Of a stretch of DNA of 64,000 nucleotides, positions 50,092-61,300 are shown in pieces. The stretch's first letter is position 1; each line of letters opens with the position of its first letter. The notes beneath the pieces are model-generated. The model had not been told where the DNA came from. It ran no database searches and saw only the letters and a program-made list of their open reading frames with translations. A program made the position numbers and the translations under genes. Origin of the DNA: Lutraria lutraria (lineage: Eukaryota; Mollusca; Bivalvia; Venerida; Mactridae); assembly GCA_964023205.1 (NCBI GenBank), contig OZ026844.1, positions 11,146,790 to 11,210,789 of the forward strand, given 5' to 3'.

Positions 50092-50531
50092 TTAAATTTC
50101 AAGCATAAAAAATCAATTCAAAACGAATTGCTAATACTAATCAGCCTCATTTCATGATAGCAGTTCCATATCCATATGAAAAATAATCCCGCTTTCAACA
50201 GCAATTATAAACGAAATAACATTAAGAACAGTATGTTTGCAATGCAATTGAGTTCGTGAATGTACGATGAGTCACTTGAATTAAATATAATACAGCATAA
50301 TTTCCACTGAGTGAAGGATGTTCACACGCTTAATCATTAAATAAAATAAACAGGAGTCAGATTAGTAGTCTATCAGCGCGTTTTCCACCAGGAATATCGT
50401 ACGTTGTATAAAAATTATGCAGTTTGACAGCGTATTGACATTTGAGCGGAAGTAGTGCACGAACGATAATGCAAGAAATAATCCGAATGAAATTGTCACA
50501 TTACTACTTCCGGTCAGAATAAAAATTACCA
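50092..50531. promoter_or_regulatory. Bidirectional promoter between SMIM29 and the UBXN6 unit
   Basis: The two start codons are 440 bp apart, pointing away from each other. The segment holds an ETS-like site GCGGAAGTAGT at 50446-50456 and its near mirror ACTACTTCCGGT at 50503-50514. CpGs cluster at 50370-50460. No TATA box stands in an obvious place. Head-to-head pairs with ETS sites are a common promoter type in animals; function here is inferred. Confidence 0.55.
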
Positions 50532-52365
50532 ATGATCACATTTTTGCAAGTTTCTGACTCGGACAGCGCCTCAGAGCGGAGCACTAATCAAAATTCTATA
50601 ACAGAATATTTATTTCTTTGTATTGAATTTGCTCTTGATGTGGTATTCGACGTCGGAAAACTGTTTCTGTCGCTTAGTCTGTCCAGTCAAGTTCTACTAA
50701 CATCGATTTTCTGTTTTGTACTGAACCTAGTGTTGATCAATATTGCCTGGAGAATATATGGTTCAACAATTCGTAATCCTGAAATCCCAGGTAAGTTGTC
50801 ACAATGCTTTTTTGGTCGTTCAGTTTATATTGATGCATCAAATTATATGAGTCGGGGGCGTAGACTAATACAGTATTATGGGTCCGCATTGGTGGCTGAT
50901 TTCTGCCAGTTCGTGTCTTCACCACAAAAGCCGAATACACGAACACACGAACACACAATATAAACTGCGCCCTAACCATGTCTTTGCTTTCGACTTTTGA
51001 GGGGGAAGGCAATATTGTAGGCGAAATAACGATATTTCAAGAGGCAAACTTTGCCAAACAAACGAAATGTTCTTTTGTAGAGACTACAGTTATAATGTGT
51101 TGATGGATATATAAAATCTTCATATCATATGACTTCGCTCTATATTTTGCCTTTCGCAGTCTACAAATTTAGCCAACTTTTTTTTCATTTACAAATCAAA
51201 TAAAAAGCATTTAAATTTTCAGTTTCGGGCAACCACATTTCAAACCTTATTTTTACAGACTGCTTTCAAGGCAAAAACACGACAAATATAAGGCGCTAAT
51301 ATGAAGATTTCATACCCGCAAACTCAATACGTCCATAAAAGAAGATTTTGTATGTTCGTCTATTAAAATGTTGTTATTTTGCCTACCAGATGTCAAACTT
51401 TGAAAGGTTGAAGGCAAAGATACGTTGGCTTGATAACAGTTTTATAAGTGAACAGTTTATTGTGTTGTCATGCCTTCGGCTTTTGGGGACGAAGGCACGA
51501 AATGGCAGAAATCAGCCACCATAGCTTAGTGATAAGAAATTCGAATATGAACCAGGCTTGTTAAACAGTTAAACTAAAGACTGTTGATGAGTCAGATGAC
51601 GGCCATCTGAATTCAGTTGTGATATCAGTCAGCTGAAGACCTACATAAAAAATAAAATTTATAAAGTCATTAGTTATTCCTATTCCACAAATGTGAACCA
51701 TCATGCTGATTTGAAGTTATTGTGTTTTCAGCTCACCAGAGCACGAAGTGCCCATGGTGAGCTATTGTGATTGTGTAATGTCCGTCGTCCGTGTGTTTGC
51801 GTGTGTGTGTGTGTGCGTGCTTCAACAATTGCTTTAAACAACATCTGTTTCTTAACCAGCTGGCCAATTTCAACGAAACTTTACATGGATGTTCCTTGCA
51901 TGAAGCTCTACCATCATGGCCCTCTTGTTTTTGTACTGACTGACTCGGTGATTGAGCAATAAATGCAAACGAAATGATTGTAACACTGTAAGCAGGAGGA
52001 GTTTAATATATTATTTGCCTTAATGTATGATTCTAATTAATGAGATTATTTTATTAACTAAATTTTGTAGTGACTTCCCCTTTTTAATTTGTGTTGAATT
52101 GTACCATCATGTGACAAGTATAAATTATTTTAATATGCTCCTGCTGTGTTAATAAATCTCAATCAGTGTCCATGCTTTAGTATAAATTTGTTTTTGTTGT
52201 ATTGTTAATGTTTAAGCAACCCTTTTGCATTCTGATGCTTAATAGTTTTGCTTTTATGAAAATGTTGTATATTTATTTATGTCTTGTGTATTTACAGACT
52301 TGGTGGTTAAGTATTCAAAGTTGAATTCAAAAGACTCAAAAAGCAGCAATAGTAAATCAGAATAA
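50532..52365 (+). CDS. Unrecognised small membrane protein, upstream cistron of the UBXN6 transcript
   Basis: Two exons, 50532-50790 and 52298-52365 (TAA at 52363-52365), joined in phase 1, encode 108 residues. N-terminus is polar (SDSDSASERSTNQN). Residues about 24-48 are hydrophobic with acidic positions, residues 50-72 form a strong membrane span (VLLTSIFCFVLNLVLINIAW), followed by a basic segment and a Lys/Ser-rich tail (KYSKLNSKDSKSSNSKSE). I do not recognise the family. The second exon also contains the start of UBXN6: the stop is followed by ACT and then the UBXN6 ATG, in the same frame. A short upstream ORF begins at 50470. The start codon is uncertain: an AG just downstream (TTTTTGCAAG) could be an acceptor, which would put the first codons in an unseen upstream exon. 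Confidence 0.6.
51731..51960 (+). repeat. Dispersed element fragment with (GT)n, intron of the upstream cistron
   Basis: AGCTCACCAGAGCACGAAGTG head with GTGAGCTATTGTGAT, a GT microsatellite near 51790-51812, then TGGCCAATTTCAACGAAAC. The GAGCTATTGTGATCAC block also occurs at about 9030 and 33800, so the family has at least three remnants here. Confidence 0.5.
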
Positions 52366-52368
52366 ACT

Positions 52369-54978
52369 ATGGCATCTGCCATCAAGAAATTCTTTCAGAA
52401 GAAGAAATTGGATGTTAAGTTCAAGGTACATAATATAAATAGTATACCGGTAATAAATGCATTTACAAATGTAAATACTAGGCATATGTATAGAAATATT
52501 TCGATTATACTTGGAAATAAACATTAGAATGGTATAGATGCATTTCTCATAAACTAGATTCAACATTAAGACTTCAAAATTTATTTGTACATTTAAACAT
52601 TTCTTTAGATCAGATAATTTGTGAAGGATAGTATAGTTAAGGATAATGTTGTAATGCATACATGGTTGAAATTTGTTTGGCATGTGTTAGAAATTTTCTT
52701 TTTTTTTTCATTGGTCTAGACCATAATTGTTATCATTGTCTCCATTGCACTGAGCTGAAGTTTTCTCTTTTTTCAAATTTTTTCAACTTTCACATGATTG
52801 TGTTTATGTTTGATAATACAAATGTAATAATGATAATAAAAACTTAATCGAAAGATGCTGCACATTTAGGTTTCCTTGATGATTAATCTTCCTTATGGGC
52901 CTGTGAAAATGAATGTTATGTTGTAGTAAGACTTTAAATAAAACATATACTGTCTGTAAATTTGTAGAAGGCTGGTGAAGGTCACAAACTAAATGAGGAA
53001 CGTCCATCAACATCACGTAGTGGTTCAAGACAGGTCGAACAAGCTCATCGAGATGTTGCATATGAACGATCCATATCTGAGGAGAAACAAAGGGCAGCTG
53101 AAGCTGCTCTCTCTAGAATCCAAGGACAATCAAAGTCTGGTAAGCTTCAATGATATCATTTATGTACTATTACATGCTTCAAAAATTGATTAGATGTACA
53201 TTTACTGCTGCATCATATTTCTTTTCAACATGTTCATACTTAATTACTGTTTTTGATTGCTGGAAAAATAACTATGTACAGGTTTGTTGCTAGTTAATTC
53301 TATGTTCAAAACGCTTTTAGCAAGTCTAAATTGTTTTTTTTCAATGGCATAATTATTATCCATAAAAAAAGTAGGTAAGACATATTAATAAGCAAGGCTG
53401 TGGCGAGTATCCGAGTACTCGGGTATTCGCGAATCAAATTGAAAAATCATTACTAAGATCGTGGTTCGCGATCTTGTTTTTTAACAAATTAAAAGTGTAT
53501 TCTTTGTTCTTAAAAATTCCTCTTCTCTGAATAAATAGTGTCTCATCATGAACTACTTTGTTTGCCAAGAGGTCCAATCGGTTATTTAAATAATGATGCT
53601 GGTAAATCAATTAAATGGAAGGAAGTACATCTACATTTTCGCCATAGAACAATTTATATTGATTTACTCATTATTCCTAAAAAAACAAATTAGCTGTCTC
53701 AGGACTGCAATTTTGAAGTTTAGATGGGTTACTTGATAACAAGATTCGTGATTCCATTTGTGGATCATAAGTGTTGAATCGTGGATTGGATCGGATCACC
53801 ACATACCCAACAATCCACAGCCCTATTAATTAGTTTTGATTTTATGAAAATTTGTTTCAGTGCCAGATCACACAATGGCAGCTAAAGCTCGTATGAGACG
53901 CGAAATGGAAGAAGAGAAAAAGAAAGAACAGGATGCTTTAGCTCTCGCTCAGAAATACTCTGAACCACAGGAAGTTATAAAAGATAGTGCTCCAATGGCC
54001 ATATTGTTATTTACTTGTCCTGATATTGGACCAGCTGTTTTACCCAAAGAAGAGATGGAAGGTCATATCAAGGAGTTTCTGTTGGGTCAGTTAGCGGAGG
54101 AACCAGAAATGGCTTCAGCTCTAATGATTCATACTTTAAACAAAGATAAGGATAGGGTACAAGTTTGTGTGGATACCCTGTGTAAATATATTGATAATAT
54201 TATTAAAAACCCCGGTGAAGAAAAATTCAGAAAGATCAGATGTTCTAATAAAGCATTTACTGAGAGAGTAGGGAGTTTGGAAGGTTCTGAGGAATTTCTT
54301 CAGGCTGCTGGTTTTGAAATGAGAATGTTGGCTTTTGAGGATCATGAAGAACAATTTTTTGTCATGGGTGAAGAAGCTGGCACTGATACTGAGAGATTGA
54401 ATAATTTAAAAGCTGTTCTGCAAGCGGCAGAACCTATCAAACCTAAATTAGATCGTGCAACTAAAGTGTACTATCCATCAAATTCTGCAGCTAAGTTTTC
54501 AATTCCTCAAGAATTTTATTCAGTATCGCCTCAAGAATTAAAGAAGGAACAACAACGTAAACAGGAAGCAGTTGAATCCTTAGGGATGCTACGAACAAAA
54601 GCTATGAGGGAACGTGATGAAAGAAGAGAACTGTTGAAATATCGATATACTCTCATACGAATCAGATTCCCAGATGGAAACTTATTGCAGGGTACTTTTA
54701 AAGCTTCAGAAAAGTTACCGGCACTTACTGAATTTGTCCGAGAAAATTTGGAAAATGATTGGATGCCGTTTCAAATTGTTACCCAAGTTGGTGCCCGACT
54801 AAATGATGAAAACAAAATGTTGGCAGAATATGGCCTCACGCCTGCTGCTGTTGTGAACTTTGAATGGGACAAAACTGTGTTACAAGAGGTTACAGCACAA
54901 CAAGGTTCTTCGCAGAAAACCTCCCCGCTCAAACAAGATGTTTTAGCCAGAATTCAAGATATTGGGTCAGGTTACTAG
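52369..54978 (+). CDS. UBXN6: UBXN6 (UBXD1), UBX domain protein 6, p97/VCP cofactor
   Basis: Cytosolic adaptor of the AAA ATPase p97/VCP, acting in endolysosomal sorting and ubiquitin-dependent turnover. Exons 52369-52425 (coding part), 52968-53139, 53861-54978 (TAG) join in frame to 448 residues; the human protein has 441. The N-terminus (IKKFFQKKKLDVKFKKAGEG) matches the conserved p97-contacting VIM region of human UBXN6 and fixes the start codon. A Lys/Glu-rich helix (about 77-110) precedes the PUB domain (about residues 166-230; NKDKDRVQVCVDTLCKYIDN and GSEEFLQAAGF), which binds the p97 C-terminus. The UBX domain is at about 336-412 (YTLIRIRFPDGNLLQGTF). Like its orthologue it lacks a UBA domain. 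The ATG has A at -3 and G at +4, a strong context, 3 nt after the upstream cistron's stop. Most of the protein lies in one 1.1-kb exon. Confidence 0.95.
53393..53825. mobile_element. hAT-type MITE in a UBXN6 intron
   Basis: Ends CAAGGCTGTGG and CCACAGCCCTA are inverted repeats that fit the hAT end pattern YARNG. The flanks TTAATAAG (53385-53392) and TTAATTAG (53826-53833) are 8 bp and match at 7 positions. 433 bp, no ORF. Confidence 0.8.
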
Positions 54979-55640
54979 GAGTTATTTAGTACTCAACCGG
55001 TGGGCATGGTGGTTAAAATTTAATTTATGCTTTCAATCTTTTACTCACTGATGTTTGTATCAGTTTTTTGTTGTAAATCATGTGACAGTTATGGTCTTTT
55101 TATGTTCTTTTGTTCAGAAGAAAGCACTTACACATTTTGATTCCAACGAGTATAGGCCTGATATGCATGGAATGCTGAATTGATTTGATAATTTGGTCTG
55201 TCACTTACTATTGCACTGGATTCTGTACATGATTTAAAAACTCATCAATTATTATTTTGGAAGTTATTATTGTAAGGTTATTGGTTAAGATAAAGTTTTC
55301 TGTATTTTCAGTATTGCTACTACCAATTTTGCTGTGAATTTTTTACCGTCCTTATTAGTCAAATATTGTTTGTATCAGTTTTATTATAGTTATGCTAATC
55401 AAGTGCTTGATGTATATGTGCTTTCTGGAATATGACTAAGTGTGAAAATTGGCATCAATTTCAATCTGAGTATTTTGTATTGTCCTTTGTTTTTATACTA
55501 CGCCAATAATTCATTCCTTACCACATTATGTGCAGAGCTGTTCTATTATTGCTATGATGGGAAAATCCACTATCTGGCTTTCTGATAAGTATATTATTTT
55601 GTTCTTAGTTTCTGTATCATAGGGCTATGATAATTACTCA

Positions 55641-55936
55641 TTTTATAGCCCCGCAAACAAAGTTTGAGAGGGGGTATATTGGAGTCACTCTGTTGGTCGG
55701 TCTGTCCGCATAAAGTTTGTGGAGCGAACTACTTTTTTGACATTTTTTTACCTATTGGGATGAAACTTGAAGTATGTTACTAACATGGAAAGTGTAGATG
55801 TGCAAGACACAATTTTCATGCCCTACGATTCACTCATTGCAGAGTTAAGCCCCCCTGAACTCAGCCTATAGTGTACTATTGCAGTATTAGTGTCAAAGCA
55901 GTGGCAGGGTATTAGTCACCTCTGTGACAGCTCTAG
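55641..55936 (+). repeat. Helitron-like element with GTCAC hairpin and CTAG end, UBXN6 3' region
   Basis: Begins near TATAGCCCCGCAAACAAAG and ends with GTCAC-ctct-GTGAC, then AGCTCTAG and TT. The hairpin plus CTAG is the classic Helitron 3' signature. An inverted sister copy is at 63319-63617. Confidence 0.7.
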
Positions 55937-56189
55937 TTGCATTTTTAAAGCATGCAAATTTGGGGTTGTGATTTTTAGCTTGTTTTGAGTCATCACTGAA
56001 TTGATTAAGATTTCGTGTCCACTAAAATCATCTACTTCAGAACATATTTATCGATTTGCATAATACATTAGGTAAACTTGATAATATCTATATTGTTCAA
56101 CACTGCGATAAGAAAGTCTAAATAGATGTAAAAATGTTGGTCCAATATTGTTTGTCTTTATATTTGAAGTAATAGTTTTCTCGAGGGCC

Positions 56190-56452
56190 GAGGCCTAGAT
56201 CCAGTGGTTATTGTGCTGGATTTGTAACCTTGAGATCTGGGTTTGATTCCCTGTCATAGCAGGTCATATGCCTTCCATGAAAATTTGAGTGTTGATTTTC
56301 CTCCACATATGATGATGCCAATTCCTACTGGAAGGGTAATTTAGTACTGGTTTATACAATACTGCCCAGGAAAAGTTGTTAGGTGATGCGGCCGCCATAT
56401 ATCACTGAATATATTTTTAAAATGGAGTTAAACTCAAATAGATAAAAGAATT
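56190..56452 (+). repeat. tRNA-derived SINE related to family B
   Basis: tRNA-like head (CCAGTGGTTATTGTGCTGG, then GGGTTTGATTCCC as B box), body with TTTAGTACTGGTTTA and a tail ending AAACTCAAATAGATAAA. It lies in the UBXN6 3' region. Confidence 0.6.
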
Positions 56453-56967
56453 TCTTGTCGTAAAAATGTAATGGTAGACTTTATTACCTATATATTTATG
56501 TGCTTGTTGACAAATCATTCCATGAAACGTGTTACCATATCATATGCTTATAATGCTAAAACATGAACTAAAGTGATTCTGCAAAGTTAAATTATTAAGG
56601 AAGATGAATGTTTATCTTTATACTGTAGGTGTCCGAATATTTTGTTGTGATGTTTGATATGACTGTATACATCTTCTATAATTCCATTTTCACTTACAAA
56701 AAACAATACAGCAGTCTCTTTGTAGTCTCATGACTTCAAAATATTGCATGCTACATCATAAAATGCTAGACACATCAGAATTTGTTAAGTTGACATACAT
56801 GTATAATATGATATTTCAAAGATACAGTATTTAAAGCTGTGAAGTAGATATAAATAATGAAAATTGCATGCATGTATAATATACGGGATATTTGTATGTT
56901 ATGAATATTGTTTACAGGTTCTGTGTTTAATTGGGAACTTTCTTTTTTTGTTTTATTAATATTATGG

Positions 56968-56973
56968 AATAAA
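56968..56973 (+). terminator. Candidate UBXN6 poly(A) signal AATAAA
   Basis: First canonical AATAAA I find downstream of the UBXN6 stop on the plus strand, preceded by a T-rich tract. It implies a 2-kb 3' UTR. Confidence 0.35.
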
Positions 56974-57807
56974 TTTAATGTTAACTACATGTAGTTTTAG
57001 TCTTTTGTGGGTATCTGAACTACACTAATTAGCAGAACAAGTTATTAAGTATATGCAAACACATTCACATAATTCTAATATATTCTCTTCCTCAAAGGGA
57101 AGTAACTCAATAAGTACTTAAATCAAACTGCTGATTGTTAACCAGAATCGTCTGTTAGCTGACTGGATGTCTTTGTGGTTGTTTCGTTTAATCAAACGAT
57201 AATATAAAGGTGTAAAAGGTTCTTGCAAGTTATTTTGGTCTACATTTATTGCCATTCGATTCCATACCATGTTGCCTTGAATTAACCTCGCATTAGTTTC
57301 TACAAATATATTTATTCAATGCTATAACAAGTTTGAAAGGGCCAACACACAATTTTAATCTAATCCTTTAATAGTGGAATACTTTGTGACGAGACCCAGA
57401 TGTCAACTTATTTTAGCGCAGTAGAAGACCTCAATAGAGTTAAACAAATAATTCTAGCACACAGTCACCAAAATTAACAAATGAATCAGATTTTTATTTT
57501 ATTATTTTCTTGAAGAAGTACATATATGATATGATCACTCAATGGTAGAGCCCATTTTTATAGCTAATGAACATGTGTACGGTGCATTTCTCAAACACTG
57601 CTTCTCTACCTTTGCTCAGCCTCTTCCCCAACCATACTAGATTTTTCTAAAAGAGACGTCAAACAGAGAGACACAGTGATGGGCAAAGCACAGAAAGACG
57701 CACGTCCATGTTGTACCCTGTAACAGAGCTGCTCAAATTCTGCACATCTGTACATCATGGATAGGTCTTGATGAATTGTGAAATCAAAGCTACGTTGAGC
57801 AGACTAT

Positions 57808-57853
57808 AGCCGATATTTGTCATATATCAGATACGAATCTGTTAACATCGGCT
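57808..57853 (-). other. Stem-loop downstream of the selenophosphate synthetase stop
   Basis: AGCCGAT and ATCGGCT close a 46-nt structure with an inner CAGAT/ATCTG stem. It lies about 490 bases beyond the stop, in the expected 3' UTR. I looked for the SECIS core (ATGA opposite GA, with apical AA) and did not find a convincing one here or nearby, so it is called only as a hairpin. Confidence 0.3.
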
Positions 57854-58344
57854 AAGATATGAATATGAATAACTTAGGGCGTCAATGTCTAGAGATACTT
57901 TAATGATTACCATGACATGTCAATGAACAAATGACACAAAATAAGCATTAAGAAGAGATAAAAACTGAGAAAAGTTCTGTCTTTCAGAAACAGGAATCAA
58001 CATGATTAAAAAAAATAGACTGCATCCTGGTCCTTAGACAAACAACAAATCATAACAACTGAACAAAGGCATAAAATCCTATGAGGCTAAGATTCCACTT
58101 TTAAAGATAGACTACAACAGGAAAGGCATTTAATATTTGTAAGACTAGACTGATTTTTCCACCAAATCTTGACAAGAACTTTTTGTCAGATTGCAGAACC
58201 AACATCAATTCCAAAATTTTCTATATCACTGTTACCACATTAGTTAATTTTTTCTCAAGTCAAAAACACTGAACATGAAGCGATGACGGAATGTTATTAT
58301 GTACAAATGATGGCATTTTCATAACAGCAGAAAGCGTCAATGTG

Positions 58345-61300
58345 CTACCAGAGTTCACCTTCTCTGTCTTTAGCAGGCACCTCAATCACTCGTGGTTTAT
58401 CTATGATTCTAGCTGTTCTATTTCCCTTTTCCACGATACCAATAATCCAAGACTGGTATCCTTCTTGTTTTTCAATATCTTTACAGAATGCTGCTGCTTG
58501 TTCCCGTGGTAATGCTATAAGAAGTCCACCTGAAATAAAACAATATTCTCAATAAACTTGAACATCAATGCAAAATATATACATATAGCTTTCAAATGTT
58601 GATCCATAAAAAAACCCCAAAGAAACTGTACTAAAATTAATCCTTTTACCAATATTAAACATTGATAATAGCTGAAAATACATTTCAACAATGAACATTC
58701 TCATCTGTAAGAAAAAATGCTAGTGTTTCAATTTCAAAGAATTATGCATGTTCTTGCCAGACATAGTCACAATTTTAGCAAACACAATTCTAGGCAATAT
58801 TCTTATTCAGAAATAAAGTGGCCGACATTCTCTATATTTAGGCTTATTTGGACAATAAAAGAAAAAAATATTCTAACCTGATGTTTCAGCTGACTGTCCT
58901 TGTAGAAGGCCAAACATATTTCCACAAGCTTTGCTGATGGCAGCCATTTTAGCAATGACCGGAAGGTTATGTATAACAAATGAGACTTCATTTTTCTGTA
59001 TAGAGGCTAGATTCTTAGCATGACCCAACAAACCAAAACCGGTGACATCAGTAGCTCCATGGGCGTTGAACTTGTGCATCAATCGTGCAGCTGCAACAAA
59101 AGAATAAAGGTAGATACTACACGAAAACAGCTGTACATGTAACATATCACTTACATGTATATATCTTCATATACTAAAACAAGAAAGAAACACTAAGTAA
59201 CAAAATATGGAAAACGCTTTGTTCAAAATTTAGAAAATTGCTCAGATGTGCACTCAACAGTTATCAAAATTACTAAATCTGATCATATAATGTATTATCA
59301 GCGATGAAAAGCAAACTAGTCTGAGCTAAACCAGTTGATCTAAGTGAATTCAATGTGTTCTCCAGTTGTAAACATTGAAGTTTTGTACTGATATATTGTC
59401 ACAAAATTTATAAATATATAGACTGCTAGGGCTTTCATTTGACCCTTAAAACAGCTTTTTGACTCTTGAAGTTAGTAACTTCCGACTCTTGAATATTTGT
59501 ACCAAAGGGTCAAATTTACTATTACATAGTAGGACATTGTGTAGACTCATTAAAGGGCAACGCAATGTTGACTTTGCAAGCACTTAGTCGTGTAGAAATA
59601 TTAAAGTTATGATGATTCCTGCATTTTTAAAAAAAAAAATCCACCATTTAACAAAAATATTGGTGATTTAATATTGTCATTTTGTGGTTGAGCGAATCTC
59701 CTGGTGCGCCGCCATTTTGAAAGAAAAGTCACATATCGTGACGTCCTATATATCACAACGTGTAAAAGCCAGTACACCCATTCTGCGAGCACTTTTATAA
59801 AAGATACGGCCTTAAAAGATATTGTATTGTATATATTGTATTATAAATGACAATATTTTTTACACTTATCCAAATTAACGGCTACTAGCCATTCGGTACA
59901 AACAATTTAACACCGCTATTCGTTTTGAATTTATACAAAAATGATGTGATTGGTGGTGTGACAAACTTCAGTTAATTTCGAAAATTTATAAAAAAAATAT
60001 GTCATATACCGACGTAATAATTATTGATTGTTTAAATGTGCATGAACGCATTATATATTATGATGTTTGAACAAATAATTATGGTGCAATTATTTTGTCT
60101 GTATAATAAAGAAAAAAAGATGAAAATACGATTGTTAGTGATATTTCATAATGGAAAATTAATAATAAACAGAAACATTTCATGAGATCAAAATAAAACT
60201 AAGTATGAGTTTTATATGTAATTCTTCAATCGTTTTACTGATAATGTAAAATATCTGATAATGATTTAATAATTCTTTCAAATTATAGACAACAGTTGAA
60301 CTGCATGACACTACTTGTTTATTTAATCTACGTCACGTACCTAAAACAATAACCAAGGTCCCAATTTGCTACTATTACTCCAATTTCACATTAAACAATC
60401 AGATAAGCGGTACATTACACATCACCCTGTCTCAGCAAGTTTTATGACACTTAAATATGCACAGGACAATGATATGTGGAGACAGCTGACTTCAAAAAGA
60501 AACACCGACAGACATGTGTAATATGGCAATTTTAACCGTGTGTGGTCGCGTGATCAACTGATTAGCGACTTTTCATTGGTTGATCAATTAGAACTATGAC
60601 CTAGAACATTATTTTTCAACAGAAGTGTAAGAAGTCTATGATGCAATATTATGTCTGGTTCTTGCTGTCTCGTGATGTAATTTTCATCAGTGTGGGAGAT
60701 ATTGATTTTTAAAGTGAGCGTATTGAAGGTGGAAAATAAATGTGTAGTGATTATGGATTGACAGTCTGAAAGGTAATTTAGGCAAAAGTTTAAGAAGTAA
60801 CTTCACATGTTTTTGGCTTTTATGCTTGTTATATGATTAATAAGCATTTACGTATATCATATTCTACTTTTCCCGAAAATAATGGCAAATTTCCAGATTT
60901 TCCGTGCTTTCCCGCGAATCAGACCAATGATGCTATATATATATTACCCCACAATTAAATGTGCAATACTGTTTAACTCCCAACTCAACAAACAACATAA
61001 CTGTGCGTTCGTACACCACTTTGTATAGATGTGATAATTATAATAATCTTCAGTGATATTTAATCTGTAAATTAACTTTTACATGTTTGTATATAGATAG
61101 ATTTACTATGGAAATGGTGTAAGAAAATACAACCAATTATAATGTTTTTTGCACTTCGTAGTGTTTGATCTTAATTCTTATCAATGAAATATAACTATAA
61201 TCAGGGATGCTATATTACAGAACAGAACAGACGTTTTCACGTCAGTATTTTTCACGCAATTTATAAATATAAAAAAATGTTAGTATTATAGTTTATGTCA

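Larger units (their letters stand above)
54979..58344. other. UBXN6 3' UTR and convergent intergenic region
   Basis: No gene recognised between the UBXN6 stop and the stop of the convergent selenophosphate synthetase gene. It contains a Helitron-like element (55641-55936), a SINE (56190-56452) and a poly(A) hexamer at 56968-56973. If that hexamer is the UBXN6 signal, both repeats lie inside its 3' UTR. The part next to 58344 is the 3' UTR of the minus-strand gene. Confidence 0.5.

Noticed and set aside
57800..58344. SECIS element for a selenoprotein
   Set aside because: Hairpins exist, but none shows the required ATGA/GA core with an apical AA; needs a dedicated search.
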